Source of the DNA: Pleodorina starrii
Taxonomy: Eukaryota > Chlorophyta > Chlorophyceae > Chlamydomonadales > Volvocaceae
NCBI GenBank assembly: GCA_030267565.1
Contig: BRXU01000032.1
Coordinates: forward strand, 930,001 to 994,000
Direction: 5' to 3'
DNA: 64,000 nt
The notes under the pieces are model-generated. The model saw only the letters and a list, made by a program, of their open reading frames with translations, was not told the DNA's origin and did no database searches. The position numbers and the translations under genes were made by a program. Positions 10,894 to 21,230 of this stretch are shown one piece after another (position 1 is the stretch's first letter; each line of letters begins with the position of its first letter).

Positions 10894-11350
10894 AGGCACA
10901 GCAGGCCCAATAGGTTCACGGGAGCGAAGATAAAAGGTTCACTCGCTCCGTCCAGCAAAAGCGGTCCAGCCCTGCTTGAAAGTTGGTATTGGATCCCCGC
11001 CGAGCAACCCACACGCATAGCATGTGCGTGTGCGTGCATGCCCTTGCTCGTTGCCAATACCGCAAATAACGTTAGCACCTTTGCCATCAATGAGTACACT
11101 CATAAGGCCCCCGCGAAGCAGCTTGACTCCCAACTAATAATAATGAATCTGCTCTCGGTCCGTTTGTGCGTTGTGCACGATGACGCGCCATTCGTTAGAG
11201 ATCACAATAGTATGCTACCCATTAGTTATATATGTAAAGCTTTATTCGTTGAAGTGAAGTGTCCCCTGGTTACAAAACCGCCATCGTTTGGCCCCCTCGG
11301 CTGTCATATATCACGCATGCCAGCGTCTCTTGGCTGTCGCGCGCGTAGGG
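10894..11350 (+). repeat. dispersed repeat R1, copy 2
   Basis: Second copy of the repeat at 3311-3734, same orientation, highly similar over the first 180 bp and again around 'gtcccctggttacaaaaccg'. It directly precedes the decayed frame that starts near 11363, so R1 may be the flank of a larger element. Confidence 0.7.
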
Positions 11351-11362
11351 CAGGCATGATGC

Positions 11363-12618
11363 ATGCACTTGCTTGCGGGTGGCGGCGGGAGTGCAGCCGT
11401 ACATGAAAATGGCGAGCATGGCCGGCCTGGCGTACGGACATCTCTCCCCCAGCCGTGCTCGACGGACACAATAGGTATCATGGCCGCCATCGTGTGGCTA
11501 GCCTGCAACACCGGGCTGCTGACCGCGAAGATAGCCCTGTCGGTGGCGGACCTGACCCTCCACCTCGCGGTAGCCGTATCCTATGCGACTGTCGACACCA
11601 TTGCTGTTGGCTGCACGCTAGGCTGCGCCTACCTGGCCTACGCGTGGGGCGGCAACCTTGCCCGGCGAACATGCAACATAGTGAGATGGACATTCACCGT
11701 CAAAGGGAGCGCGATTCGAACGCTGTCCGAATGGCGACAGGGCTGGTACTGCATCTTCCTCCTTCCGTACACTCTGATCCCTGGAGCGCTTGCAGCATCA
11801 CTCCCCCCACTGACCGATGCGGTCTGGCTTGTGCTAGTTGCCCTGACACTCTATGGACTGGCATACGTGGTTACAGTTCTCATAGTTAGTTATACCGGCA
11901 GGGTTCACATCCGTAAAGGCAATCTGGCAGGCTGCACTTGTCACCCGCTCAGAACTCCGAAAGGTACAGAGCTCCCCAGGTCTCTACGTGCGGGCAGCAA
12001 CGTCTCTCCTGGCCCTAGCGTCGCTGTCCTGGCTACTTGCTACAGCCGACGCATACGTGCCAATCCTAACCATGGGAATCCCCATCGTGACCCCTGGGCT
12101 CCAAGCGGTGCCACTCGCGGCGCGCCACACGCGGTACCTAGCTACTCACCGCCTGCGCCGCAGTGGGACTCACCACGGCCCACCTCAACGCAACGCTCGA
12201 CCCGTCCACCAGCGTACTGACACTTCTCGCCCTGGCCATCCGGAACCACCCCCACCCACGCACGTACAACCGCGGGCGCGCCAGCGATGAACCCGCACCA
12301 CATATACCAAAAACCCCCGGCAAAGCACCTGAGCACAGCCCGTGCTGCGCTAACCCCGAATACGCGCCCTGCGCCAGCCAAACCGATAGACCCGCCAAGA
12401 GAACAAGGACCGCCGGGAACCGCGGCGAGGGCCACGTGCCAAGAGCACCCGCAGACATCACCTGGCCACCGCCCGGCCCAGCTGCACCCGGCGTACCCCT
12501 GTACAACGAAAATCAGCAAAGATTGCTATGTATGATACACTCCATCAACAACCTGCTTGGGGGGCCGTACATCGACCCCGAGCACATTCTCAGCTACTGT
12601 TCTCTGCTACATCCTTGA
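11363..12618 (+). pseudogene. decayed frame: multi-spanning membrane protein with a C-terminal Josephin-like cysteine motif
   Basis: Coding character moves through three frames: about 11363-11960, then about 11970-12135, then about 12140-12618 (stop at 12616-12618). This implies at least two frameshifts or unrecognised introns. The first part has several hydrophobic segments (for example 'IVWLACNTGLLTAKIALSVA' and 'LVLVALTLYGLAYVVTVLIV'), the second has another (LLALASLSWLLATADA), and the third is Pro-rich and ends with 'ENQQRLLCMIHSINNLLGG'. That last motif resembles the catalytic Cys region of Josephin-type deubiquitinases (Q-x-x-x-x-C-x-x-H-x-x-N-N-L-L). The matching His/Asn half is absent. 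Codon use resembles the LINE frame at 22.9 kb more than the host genes, so it may be the relic of a mobile element, which is inference. Confidence 0.45.
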
Positions 12619-13043
12619 CCCAGATGCGCCATAGGTGGAGGTACAGCGAGGTCCATGAGTGCATCGGTGATCGGCGCCACCACCAGCGCGGTCCTCTCAG
12701 TTATGACCACAGACCCGCTAAGGACGAGGCCTCGCTGAGGACGGGTCGGGGCTCGCGGAGGACGGGGGCACACTAAGGACGCTTGGGAAACGGTCGCTGT
12801 CTACTGCAGTGCATGTCAACCGTGCGGCACTCGCAGAGGCACACGGCGTGGTTCGCATCGTACACTGCAATGAAAGTATGAAACCCCACCCACCCAACAC
12901 GCAAAGGACCAACACTTATTGGGCTACATTGACCACATATAGTCACGTGCAATCCATGAAACCCTTACCTACAAAGACAATGATTTACGCCTATGCGGGA
13001 TACACGTGGCGGGTATGCGGTCTCCTTGAGATGGGGTGTAATG
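12619..13043. other. gene-free stretch
   Basis: Mixed sequence with no supportable exon. A short repeat of 'gaggacgg' units lies near 12730-12770. Confidence 0.4.
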
Positions 13044-13211
13044 AATGGTGCAGGATCAGGCTCAGGAACACGCGTGCGCGGTGCTGGAACGGTGCGAGTG
13101 CTGGGACGGTGCGCGGTGCTGGGACGGTGTGGGGCGGTGCACGGTGCATGATCAGGCTCAGGAACACGCGTGCGCGGCGCGGTGCTGGGACACAAGTCCC
13201 AGCACCGCGCC
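13044..13211. repeat. minisatellite with terminal 16-bp hairpin
   Basis: A block starting 'caggatcaggctcaggaac' occurs at about 13050 and again at about 13147 as 'catgatcaggctcaggaac', separated by repeats of the type 'gtgctgggacggtgcg'. It ends in a perfect 16-bp inverted repeat (13176-13191 and 13196-13211, arm ggcgcggtgctgggac) with a 4-base loop. Confidence 0.75.
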
Positions 13212-13515
13212 ATGGATAGGCAAGCGGATGGGCATCGATTAGCAGGGGATGCCAAACACCTTGAGTACCCATAGAACTACTGCCTTGCATGTGTGTGTAT
13301 GTGAGTGTGCTTGTTACATGGTTGGGGATGCGTGGCCCTCTCACGATCAAACAAGGGGTGTCGGCAGGGGCCCCCTGGGAGTTGAGTGCTCGGGAACTCG
13401 TGCCGAACTGTTGGATGCACGCTGCCTAAACGAGAACGCCTCTGGGGCTCTGACAACGCGGTTTCGGGCAGTTGCATTGCGAGAGGTTCGAGAAGCAATC
13501 GAACCGAGTCACGGC

Positions 13516-13649
13516 AGCTGGTGGGGCTTCGGCCATGCCCGGGAAGTGGGCCCCGTGAACAAAGTGGCCGTCGTGTATATCTCAACGTGACAGACGGCCA
13601 CTTTGTTCACGGGGCCCACTCCCCGGGCATGGCCGAAGCCCCACCAGCT
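13516..13649. repeat. 57-bp inverted repeat with 20-bp spacer
   Basis: The left arm 13516-13572 and right arm 13593-13649 are reverse complements with one mismatch. The arms include 'ggccccgtgaacaaagtggc'. This could be a palindromic MITE or a hairpin RNA source; no flanking duplication was recognised. Confidence 0.85.
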
Positions 13650-14931
13650 ACATGTAGCCGATATGCGGCGCGGAATGTACGTCTGTCCGGGGACAATGAT
13701 TGCTATTTTCATATGCTGCGTGAGGACGGAGGTTGGGGACATCACCTTGATCTGGGAAAGGGTCGGCGCTGGGAGCGAGAGGGCGCGCTCGGGGCACTAT
13801 GGTTTCACGGCTTTCCTTGGGGCGTGGTGCTGGGAGGCATGCAGTGTACAGCTGTGGGTTTCGCTTGCTAGCGCACCGATGCGCGCCAGTCTAATATATA
13901 GTTTGTGCTCCGCTGTGGCGCCGCGTTCGCACGTTGCGCGGCCCAGGGGTGGCCGGTCCTAGCGCGCCCTATGCACGGACTTCGTGGCTTGCCTGCGCGC
14001 GCAGTCTGCACACATTGCTCGCGAACTTGTCGTGAGTGCGTGGTTTGTGCTCTCTGCAATGTACACAGTCCGTGCCTTTGCTTGTGTCTGTCGCAAGTGA
14101 GCGGGTGTTGGATGACCCCTGATGATGGAGCCCGCTTGTAAGCTGCGCGTCGTCGCGCGGACGTAGCATTCTAATGTGTTGGGCCCTGCATCCGTGTTTA
14201 GGACGTGCCTTTGGAGCCATGCCCTGACCGCACATGAACCTCCTGAATAAAGGGCAACTGACTACCTGGCTCTCCCTTTTCAGGCCTTTTCCAAGCCGAT
14301 GCCTCGGCTCGTGCGTTGGTTACGCTGGTCCGCTACGTATACACGGCCTGCTTACACCTAAAGCGGGACTGCCGGAGGACCTTAATTGTTGCAGTATGAG
14401 TTCTTCCGAGCAGGATGTGACCTACTGGCTTCACATGCTAGCACCAAAAGGCCCGGGGAGGGGGGGACGGCCGTACTGTAACTGTTACCGCATCAGGAGC
14501 AAGGTGCATCGTATATCAGCATACAGAGCATGCAATTTATTTCGAGAAGCTAAATTTTCATCGCTGCTGTAATATGTTTGACAAATACCATTGCTATCAT
14601 CAGAGACACCAGCAACCGCACATTATTTGTCATACACGTTCCTAGATGGTCTTTTCAATCGGCAAAATTTAGAAGGTCGAAGCATCTTTGCAGAAATGAA
14701 ACTTCTGTGCGCCGCTTTGGCGCTTACCGCGATTTGAAGCACGGTCACCGCTCAACGTAGGTGGAAACTTCTCCTTGTCCAGACGTCGCATCCTGCTGGT
14801 TGCTGTATCTCATACATTTGTCAACGGTTTCCTTACTGCCCTTTGCTGTCCCTTGAAATGTCGTATGTCTGGATATCCACCATGCCTGCTGCCTTTTGCG
14901 CCAACCATCTGAGTGTTTCCCTACGTCGCAG
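13650..14931. other. no supportable gene
   Basis: Upstream exons of the SRCR gene may lie here. One short frame at 13663-13962 starts with a Met-Arg and hydrophobic run that could be a signal peptide, but no splice path to the first SRCR exon could be shown. Confidence 0.35.
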
Positions 14932-17507
14932 AGATACGCCTTGTCGACGATTATCTTCCAGAAGGCGTCACTACGTTTGCAGGGCGGCTCGAGTTCCAGT
15001 CATCTTCCGGCGCCGAGTGGACAACTGTGTGCGCGTAAGTTTTAAACTCTAAACCCTAAAACCCTATCTCAACACACATATATCTCTAGGCGTTGACGCA
15101 GTCCATGTGTGCGGTCTTGCGTCCAACAGCTTATCTTCCGGGGGCATGGTGACCAGGCTGGCCAAACCCCTGCGGTTGGAGAGTAACGGCAGTCGTTGCC
15201 TTGGTGACCGAGAGAGGCGGCCCATACAAACGCTTTATCACCACATAATCGGTGGCCAACTGCACGTGCCATGACCGGGGCCGGGATCAGCCAAGGCCGA
15301 CTGAAAGATTACCCAGAAGATGGGGGGGAGGGGGGATGTGGTTCCACGTTAAGAAGTTTTGCCCCCTGGTTGCTGTCGGCCATGTAAACCGGGCATCAAA
15401 TAAGCTTGTGATGAATGTGCGTGGGCCGGAGCGTAACCCGCTCTTTCAGGCGACTACCGTCCGCCCAAACTCTGCCGCGATAGTGTCGCCGCCGCGATGT
15501 ATGGCGGCGGGGTCCCTATCCGACGCAAACGAACAGGTAGTTGTCCGTCCACGATTCCTGTAAACGGCAATATCCAGCACGCAGGAGCTGGTGCTGATAC
15601 ATAGATCACCACCACCCGGCGTCCGCGTGAGTATTACCAAATACGGCCGGAGGGTTGGCGACCTGAGCATCATGATCTTCCTCACGGCCCGCTACGTACC
15701 CAAGTCTGGTCACCTTATTAGACGCTCAAACGTTTGACCACGTGCGATCCTACCTACCGAGAAGCGTGTATCCACCACTTTCACCCTTCGCATCTGCCGC
15801 AGGAACAACTTCGATGCGACCGATGCTGCAGTTGTGTGCAGGTAAGTGTGCCGCTATGCTTGACCATGCCGCTTGTCATTTAATGGCGCCGGATGCAATG
15901 GAGAGCCACGTTCCGCCCTCGCTCCCCTCGGGCGAACGAAGGATATGACACTTGCTCCACGCGGCTAAGCACAGCCGAGTATCGACTTTGAATGTGTGGT
16001 TATTAAAGCCGATAACGCCCTCGAACTCGATCAGATAGAATCGCCCTCGCTTCGCTGTATGTGCGTGCAGACATTTGGGCCTTCCTGTCGGCCATGCAGC
16101 CGTTGAGCTGAACGCCGCGCGGTTGTACAAACGGGATTACACGGCCGATGACGCGTGGTCACGCTCGGATCTGAAAGTGGGGGCGACCGACGTGACCTGC
16201 AAGTCGAACGACACCTCGTTCTTCAGCTGCAACATGGTGAGCTTGCAGCCCCCACCTGAAGATTGGCTCCTGCTCCTGTACGTGCGGCTGCATGCCCGGC
16301 CGGAGGATGGCTGGAGGTTTCAATTGGTCACTTTCACTATTCGGAAACTGAATAGAAGCGCCCAAACCATAACGGCGGCAGCGCCCATCTTCCTTTCCTT
16401 CACGCTCTCGCTCTCCATCTTCTCTGCCGTGACAAGCTAGCTGTAACTTGTCGAGTAACGTCCGTCCAATCCAATATCCCGCTCCCGGGCGCCTTACTTG
16501 CTTGCTCGCTCACCGGCCGCAGACTAGCACCGACAGCTGTGCGGGAGGCAGGCTCGTCGGCGTGTCATGTTATAGGGCGGAGCTCAGGGTTCACCTCGCG
16601 GACACCATCGCTGGTGGCATGCAAGGCCGCGTTGAGGTCTTTGTTGACGGAAGGTACGTAGCATAGATGCGTCCTGCCTCTGAACGGCACATACACATCG
16701 TGTGTGCACCGAGGCGAACGGCAGCAGGCACCCCCGATCCGGCGGTCGCTCATGATTAAAGTGCAACTTCAGCTGCCAGCCACCGACCGGATGGCCACAC
16801 GGTGCAATGCATGACGCAAGTAGCCTACTTTTGTGCGACAGCAGAAAAGCACTGCTGCCCCCTTCCTCGTGACGATGTGCACCGTCGTCCGAGGCTCTGA
16901 ACTTCTGTACGCCGCTCGATGTACGGCAGCCACCGCCGCGTTTCACGGGAGGCGTCCGGGTGACGGAATGTAATTCATTCCTCGTTGGCTCGGTGCTCGC
17001 CGGAGGGGCGTCCTGCCTGTCCGTTAAGCAGCCGTGCTTGCGTGCTCGTCCTCCATTGATAGCCATTCGTCGGACGGTCCGCTGTCCTGTTTCCACGTGT
17101 CCGCAGTTGGAGCAACATTGACGACGCTGGGTTTGATGACGACAACGCCCGAGTCATTTGGTGAGCAGTCCCAATCGTTGCGCATGCGGTATGTACGTAC
17201 GTAGTGGCTTCTGGTACACGTACGCACGCACATACATATGTCCGTCATAACACTACCGGCATGCCTGCGTCGGATTGCCATGGGCTAGCGGCGCGCGGGC
17301 AACCTTGATGGGCTGCGTATGAACGCATGCATGCAGGGCTGTTGTATCCCCCCATACACGTCCTCATGCATTCATAAAATACAGCTTGCTAGGAGGGTGA
17401 TGCATTCCTGGCCGTACAAAATGAATACTTCCTGAAAATTATCTTCCGTATTTATCGTTGGCATCCGTTCCTCCCCCGCAGTCGGCAGCTCGGATTCCCA
17501 TCCTCAG
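14932..17507 (+). pseudogene. SRCR-domain (scavenger receptor cysteine-rich) protein gene, interrupted
   Basis: Secure exons are 14932-15034 (IRLVDDYLPEG..., ...AEWTTVC), 15803-15841 (NNFDATDAAVVCR), 16071-16236 (HLGLPVGHA..., ...DVTCKSNDTSFFSCN), 16523-16653 (GRVEVFVDG), 17107-17160 (WSNIDDAGFDDDNARVIC) and 17482-17507 (RQLGFPSS). The exons from 15803 to 16236 and from 16523 to 17507 join in phase. They show the SRCR hallmarks (GR[LV]EF, W-T-V-C, D-A-x-V-V-C-R-Q-L-G, and the terminal Cys pair) and represent parts of about three domains. SRCR domains are extracellular protein-interaction modules. The region 15035-15802 has exon-like pieces (near 15090, 15452 and 15592) whose frames do not join cleanly. 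After 17507 the third domain is not completed: satellite and repeats follow. The gene is therefore either truncated or split by a very long repeat-filled intron. No start codon or signal peptide was found. Confidence 0.7.
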
Positions 17508-19279
17508 GTCAGTCGACTCGCCCTGACGCCCAGATGGCCCCCGTTGGCTCCACCGCCGTCACTCCCCGACCGGCCGTGCCCGCCATAGCCCCGGCAGCCC
17601 TTCCCCGCCGGCCCCCACAGCGCCCCCACCACCCGCAGCTCGCGGCAAATAATATATTTTTGCGAGAAGATTTTGCGAGATGCCTTGGGAGTTTTTTCTG
17701 AAACTTTAAATATTTGCGAGGGACCCTTCCGAGTTTTGTTTGGCACTTTGCGAGGCCCCAAACAGTTAATTATTTATTCGCAAAAAGATTGCGTCGGTAC
17801 GGTAGTCGGCGATTTAAGTCGTGCACGCCTGTGCAGCGCTCCGCTACGTTCTGCTGCGCTTTGCTGCGCTGTCGCTCGCCCACTCGCTCGTTCGCTCGCT
17901 CGGTTTCATCTAACGCAAGTCGGCGATTAAAGTCGCGCGCGCTCCGCTGCACTCGGCTGTGCTCCGCTCAAAGTTAGTCGTGACTCGTCACCGCTCATCA
18001 CCGCTCGTTACAATTTAAGTTTGAAATTGTAACAGTTGATCGTGGCCGGAGTCGCATCAACGTCTCCGCGCGTAGAAATCATCGCGATCGCTGTCAAACT
18101 TTTATTCATGGAATTGTGACATGGCGGCGCGATGTGAATCGTATCGCTAGCGCGAAGTAGAAATGTTCGGCTCCGAAACCCCGACGCGTAAATTTATTTT
18201 GCGTCGCGGAATGTGCTTTACGCATATAGATATATTACATATCATTTATTTGCGATATCATAGCGTTAGACTTGTCAAAGTTAGTCGCCTTGCCATTTGC
18301 GAGGAAAATGCGATCCTGCACGCGCGTTACTTAGGATGCTGCATAGCATAGCGTAGCGTTGCATAGCGTTGCATAGCGGATCGTAACGAAGCATAGCGGA
18401 GCGTATCGCGGAGCATAACGTCGCGTCGCATAGTCGGCGATTTAAGTCGTGCACGCCTGTGCAGCGCTCCGCTACGTTCTGCTGCGCTTTGCTGCGCTGT
18501 CGCTCGCCCACTCGCTCGCTCGCTCGGTTTCATCTAACGCAAGTCGGCGATTAAAGTCGCGCGCGCTCCGCTGCACTCGGCTGTGCTCCGCTCAAAGTTA
18601 GTCGTGACTCGTCACCGCTCATCACCGCTCGTCGTCGTCGCTGCTCGTTATTCGTCGCCGCTCGCCGCCGCTCGTCGTCGTCGCCGCTCGTCGTCGACGT
18701 CGTCGCCGCTCCGCTGCGTTGTGCTGTGCTCGGCTATGCTGCGCTCCGCTATACTCAGCTACACTCTGTTCCACTGTGCTCGGCTAGCATCGCGAAGCAT
18801 AGTGCAACACAGCGTGCACGGTCGCATTTTCGAAGTGTATGTAGCGGACCGTAGCCTTTCGTAGCAGAGCGTAGACTAGCATAGTGAATCGTAGCTTAGC
18901 ATAGCGTAGTGTAGCGTAGCGCAGTGCAGCGAAGTGTAGTGTAGTGCAGCGCAGTGTAGTGTAGCGTAGCATAGCGTAGCGTAACGTAGTGTAGCGTAGC
19001 GTAGTGTAGCGTAGACTAGCATAGTGTAGCGTAGCATAGCATAGTGTAGCATCGCGTCGCGTACCATAGTGTAGCGCAGCGTGCACGATCGTAAATTGCA
19101 AGTCACATTTCAACGTGCATGATTGAAGTCGTGCACGCGCCTTCTCGCGGAGCAAAGTGTAGTGTAGCGTCGCGTCGTGTTGCATCGCGTCGCGTCGCGT
19201 CGCGTCTCGTCGTGTCGCATCGTGTCGCATCGTGTCGCATCGCGTCACATCGCGTCGCGTCGGGTCGCGTCCGCATCCG
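17508..19279 (-). repeat. satellite and repeat block (pentamers in the opposite orientation to 7.5-8.8 kb)
   Basis: After about 17600 the sequence holds short repeats ('tttgcgag' units), then a block 'gcgatttaagtcgtgcacgc' seen at about 17812 and 18439, a partial inverted R3 (18030-18340), and long AGCGT/AGCAT pentamer arrays (about 18340-18430 and 18780-19080). It ends with a (CGTCG)n array directly 5' of R2 copy b. No gene seen. Confidence 0.8.
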
Positions 19280-20464
19280 CAAGGGGCGCTACGGCAGCCC
19301 GCGGCCCACAGGGCGCGCGCTTGTAGGATTGCCCATGTCCGTGTGCCCGTGGGACGTGGGACGTGGGAAGTAATTGGACAAGTGTAGACTTTCGGCCAAC
19401 GGAAAGGCTGCAGAAGTAAAAGATTACATTCTTTATTGCACGGTAAATTTATTATTGGAACCCAACATCGCATGAGTACAAACCAGTTTGGCAGTCTCCA
19501 TGGACCGAGGCCGAGGTCAAACCAACACCTCTCGGCCTATAATTAATTCCAGAAGATTCATCGTTCCTTCAAGTGGAATTCTGACATGAAGGCGTGAAAT
19601 GAATCTTCATTTCTGCAACCAACTATGTTCGCATTGCGAACATTCTTCCCGCGACCACACCACAGCAGCTCTGCTTGCCGGTCCGATCGTCTTGACGCAT
19701 ATTACTATTACAAAGGTTGCAAGGAGCAAACCATGAGGGGCAAACTGCTGGTTGTTGGTTGTTGCCGCCAATGCACGCACGATGCAGCGGTCTTCTGCGG
19801 GCCGCCCAACAAGTCCAGTCGGCAACCTAGGGGATGGACTTCTACGTTCCCTGTCCTAATGTTAAAGCAGTCAAGCCTCCTCTACGGCGAATACCTCAGT
19901 AGCGAAGCCTGTGCACTCTCGTCGGCAACTGCACGTCGTCGCAACCCTCGCAAACAGTTCCGCTGTCCTTCTATTGGCAAGTCAGCCTGCGTGATGTGTA
20001 AATGATACACTCCATACACTCCATATCTACTGTCATGTAACTTCAGCCAATGCGCTGGCCGGAAGAGTTGCACAGTGCCGAGACGGCGCGCGATGCTAAA
20101 CATGGGTCGGATTGCTGAAGCCGCAGGCATTTCAGATATAAAGCTCTGGCTGCCTATCAGCAGGAATGTCGACACTCTCACAGTTGACGCCCTCGCCGCT
20201 CGCTTTGGAAATACCGTATTTCGGTCGATGCGCACATGCGCTCATGCACCCGACGGGATGACGCGCTTCGCGCGGCGCCGGCAGGCCTTGCTAACGACTC
20301 GGCTAGCAGGCATTTCGGGAAAAAGCTCTGGCTGTCTATCAGCAGGAATGTCGACACTCTCACACTTCACGCCCTCGCTGCCCTAGCACTCAACTTAACC
20401 CGTACGGATTTAGTGGGGCCCCGCCCTTTTTCCGGCTTCAAGGAAGCCGACACCAACCCCTTGT
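19280..20464 (+). repeat. dispersed repeat R2, copy b (long form)
   Basis: Starts at 'caaggggcgctacggc' and ends at 'ccaaccccttgt'. Compared with copies a, c and d it carries an extra segment of roughly 150-190 bp near 20150-20330, flanked by repeated 'ctctggctg...cagcaggaatgtcgacactctc' blocks, that is, a partial internal duplication. Copy e has the same extra segment. Confidence 0.8.
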
Positions 20465-20678
20465 CCTGCTGGGTGTCGACTTGAATACGTGTTGGCTGAA
20501 TACTTGTCATATAACTGAGGACATGTGGCTACCCTATCTTTGCATGTCGGGTTTTTTTTCGCAGCCGCACAACATAACTAGCTGTGACGGCAACATAACA
20601 GCTTCCCCCAGCGGTTTGGTTGCTGGTGCTGTCGCTCGGATTACCAAACATACATATATCTTGGTGCATGCTTTTTTT
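20465..20678. other. spacer between R2 copy b and module P
   Basis: About 210 bp of non-repetitive sequence with T-runs near 20550 and 20672. No gene seen. Confidence 0.4.
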
Positions 20679-20719
20679 GGGCGGGGCCCCAGCGCGAAGC
20701 GCCCAGGGGGGCCCCGCCC
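20679..20719. repeat. palindromic module P
   Basis: A 41-bp imperfect palindrome, GGGCGGGGCCCC...GGGGCCCCGCCC, around 'cgcgaagcgcc'. Here it abuts the end of the inverted R3 copy. Confidence 0.85.
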
Positions 20720-21230
20720 TGTCGCCGTAGCGCCTCTAGCGTAGCTAGAGAAGCGGAGGCCTTACCCCGACTGAAATGTAGTCCGTCCGATGTAATGCCT
20801 TTTTTTGGGCTTTTCGCTTTTCGTTTCGGCATTTCTCATCGCAAATTACATTCTGTATTTCGGGATATGCATCCGTACGCATGTTCAGCCATGTTTGAGT
20901 TTGTGTTAGTTTCCGCTGATCGCGGCCGAAGTCGCATGAGCGCCTCCGCGCCGGGAAATCATCGCAATTGCTATCCAACGTTTCATAATGGAATTTTGAC
21001 ATGGCGGCGCGATGTGAATCGAATTGCTATCGTGAAGTATAATTGCTCGGCTCCGAAACCCCGACGCGTAAAGTGCGTAAATTTTTTTTGCGTCGCGGGA
21101 TGTGCTGCTCGCATATAGATATATCATAGAAATCATTTATGTGCGATATCATAGCGTTAGGCTTGTCAAAGTTAGTCGCCTTGCGATTTGTGAGGAAAAT
21201 GCGATCGTGCACTCGCGCTACTAAGGATGC
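20720..21230 (-). repeat. dispersed repeat R3, minus-strand copy
   Basis: Inverted, diverged copy of 8771-9233, with the same order of shared blocks and the same P module at its end. It passes into AGCGT pentamers at its other end, as the plus copy does in mirror image. Confidence 0.75.
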
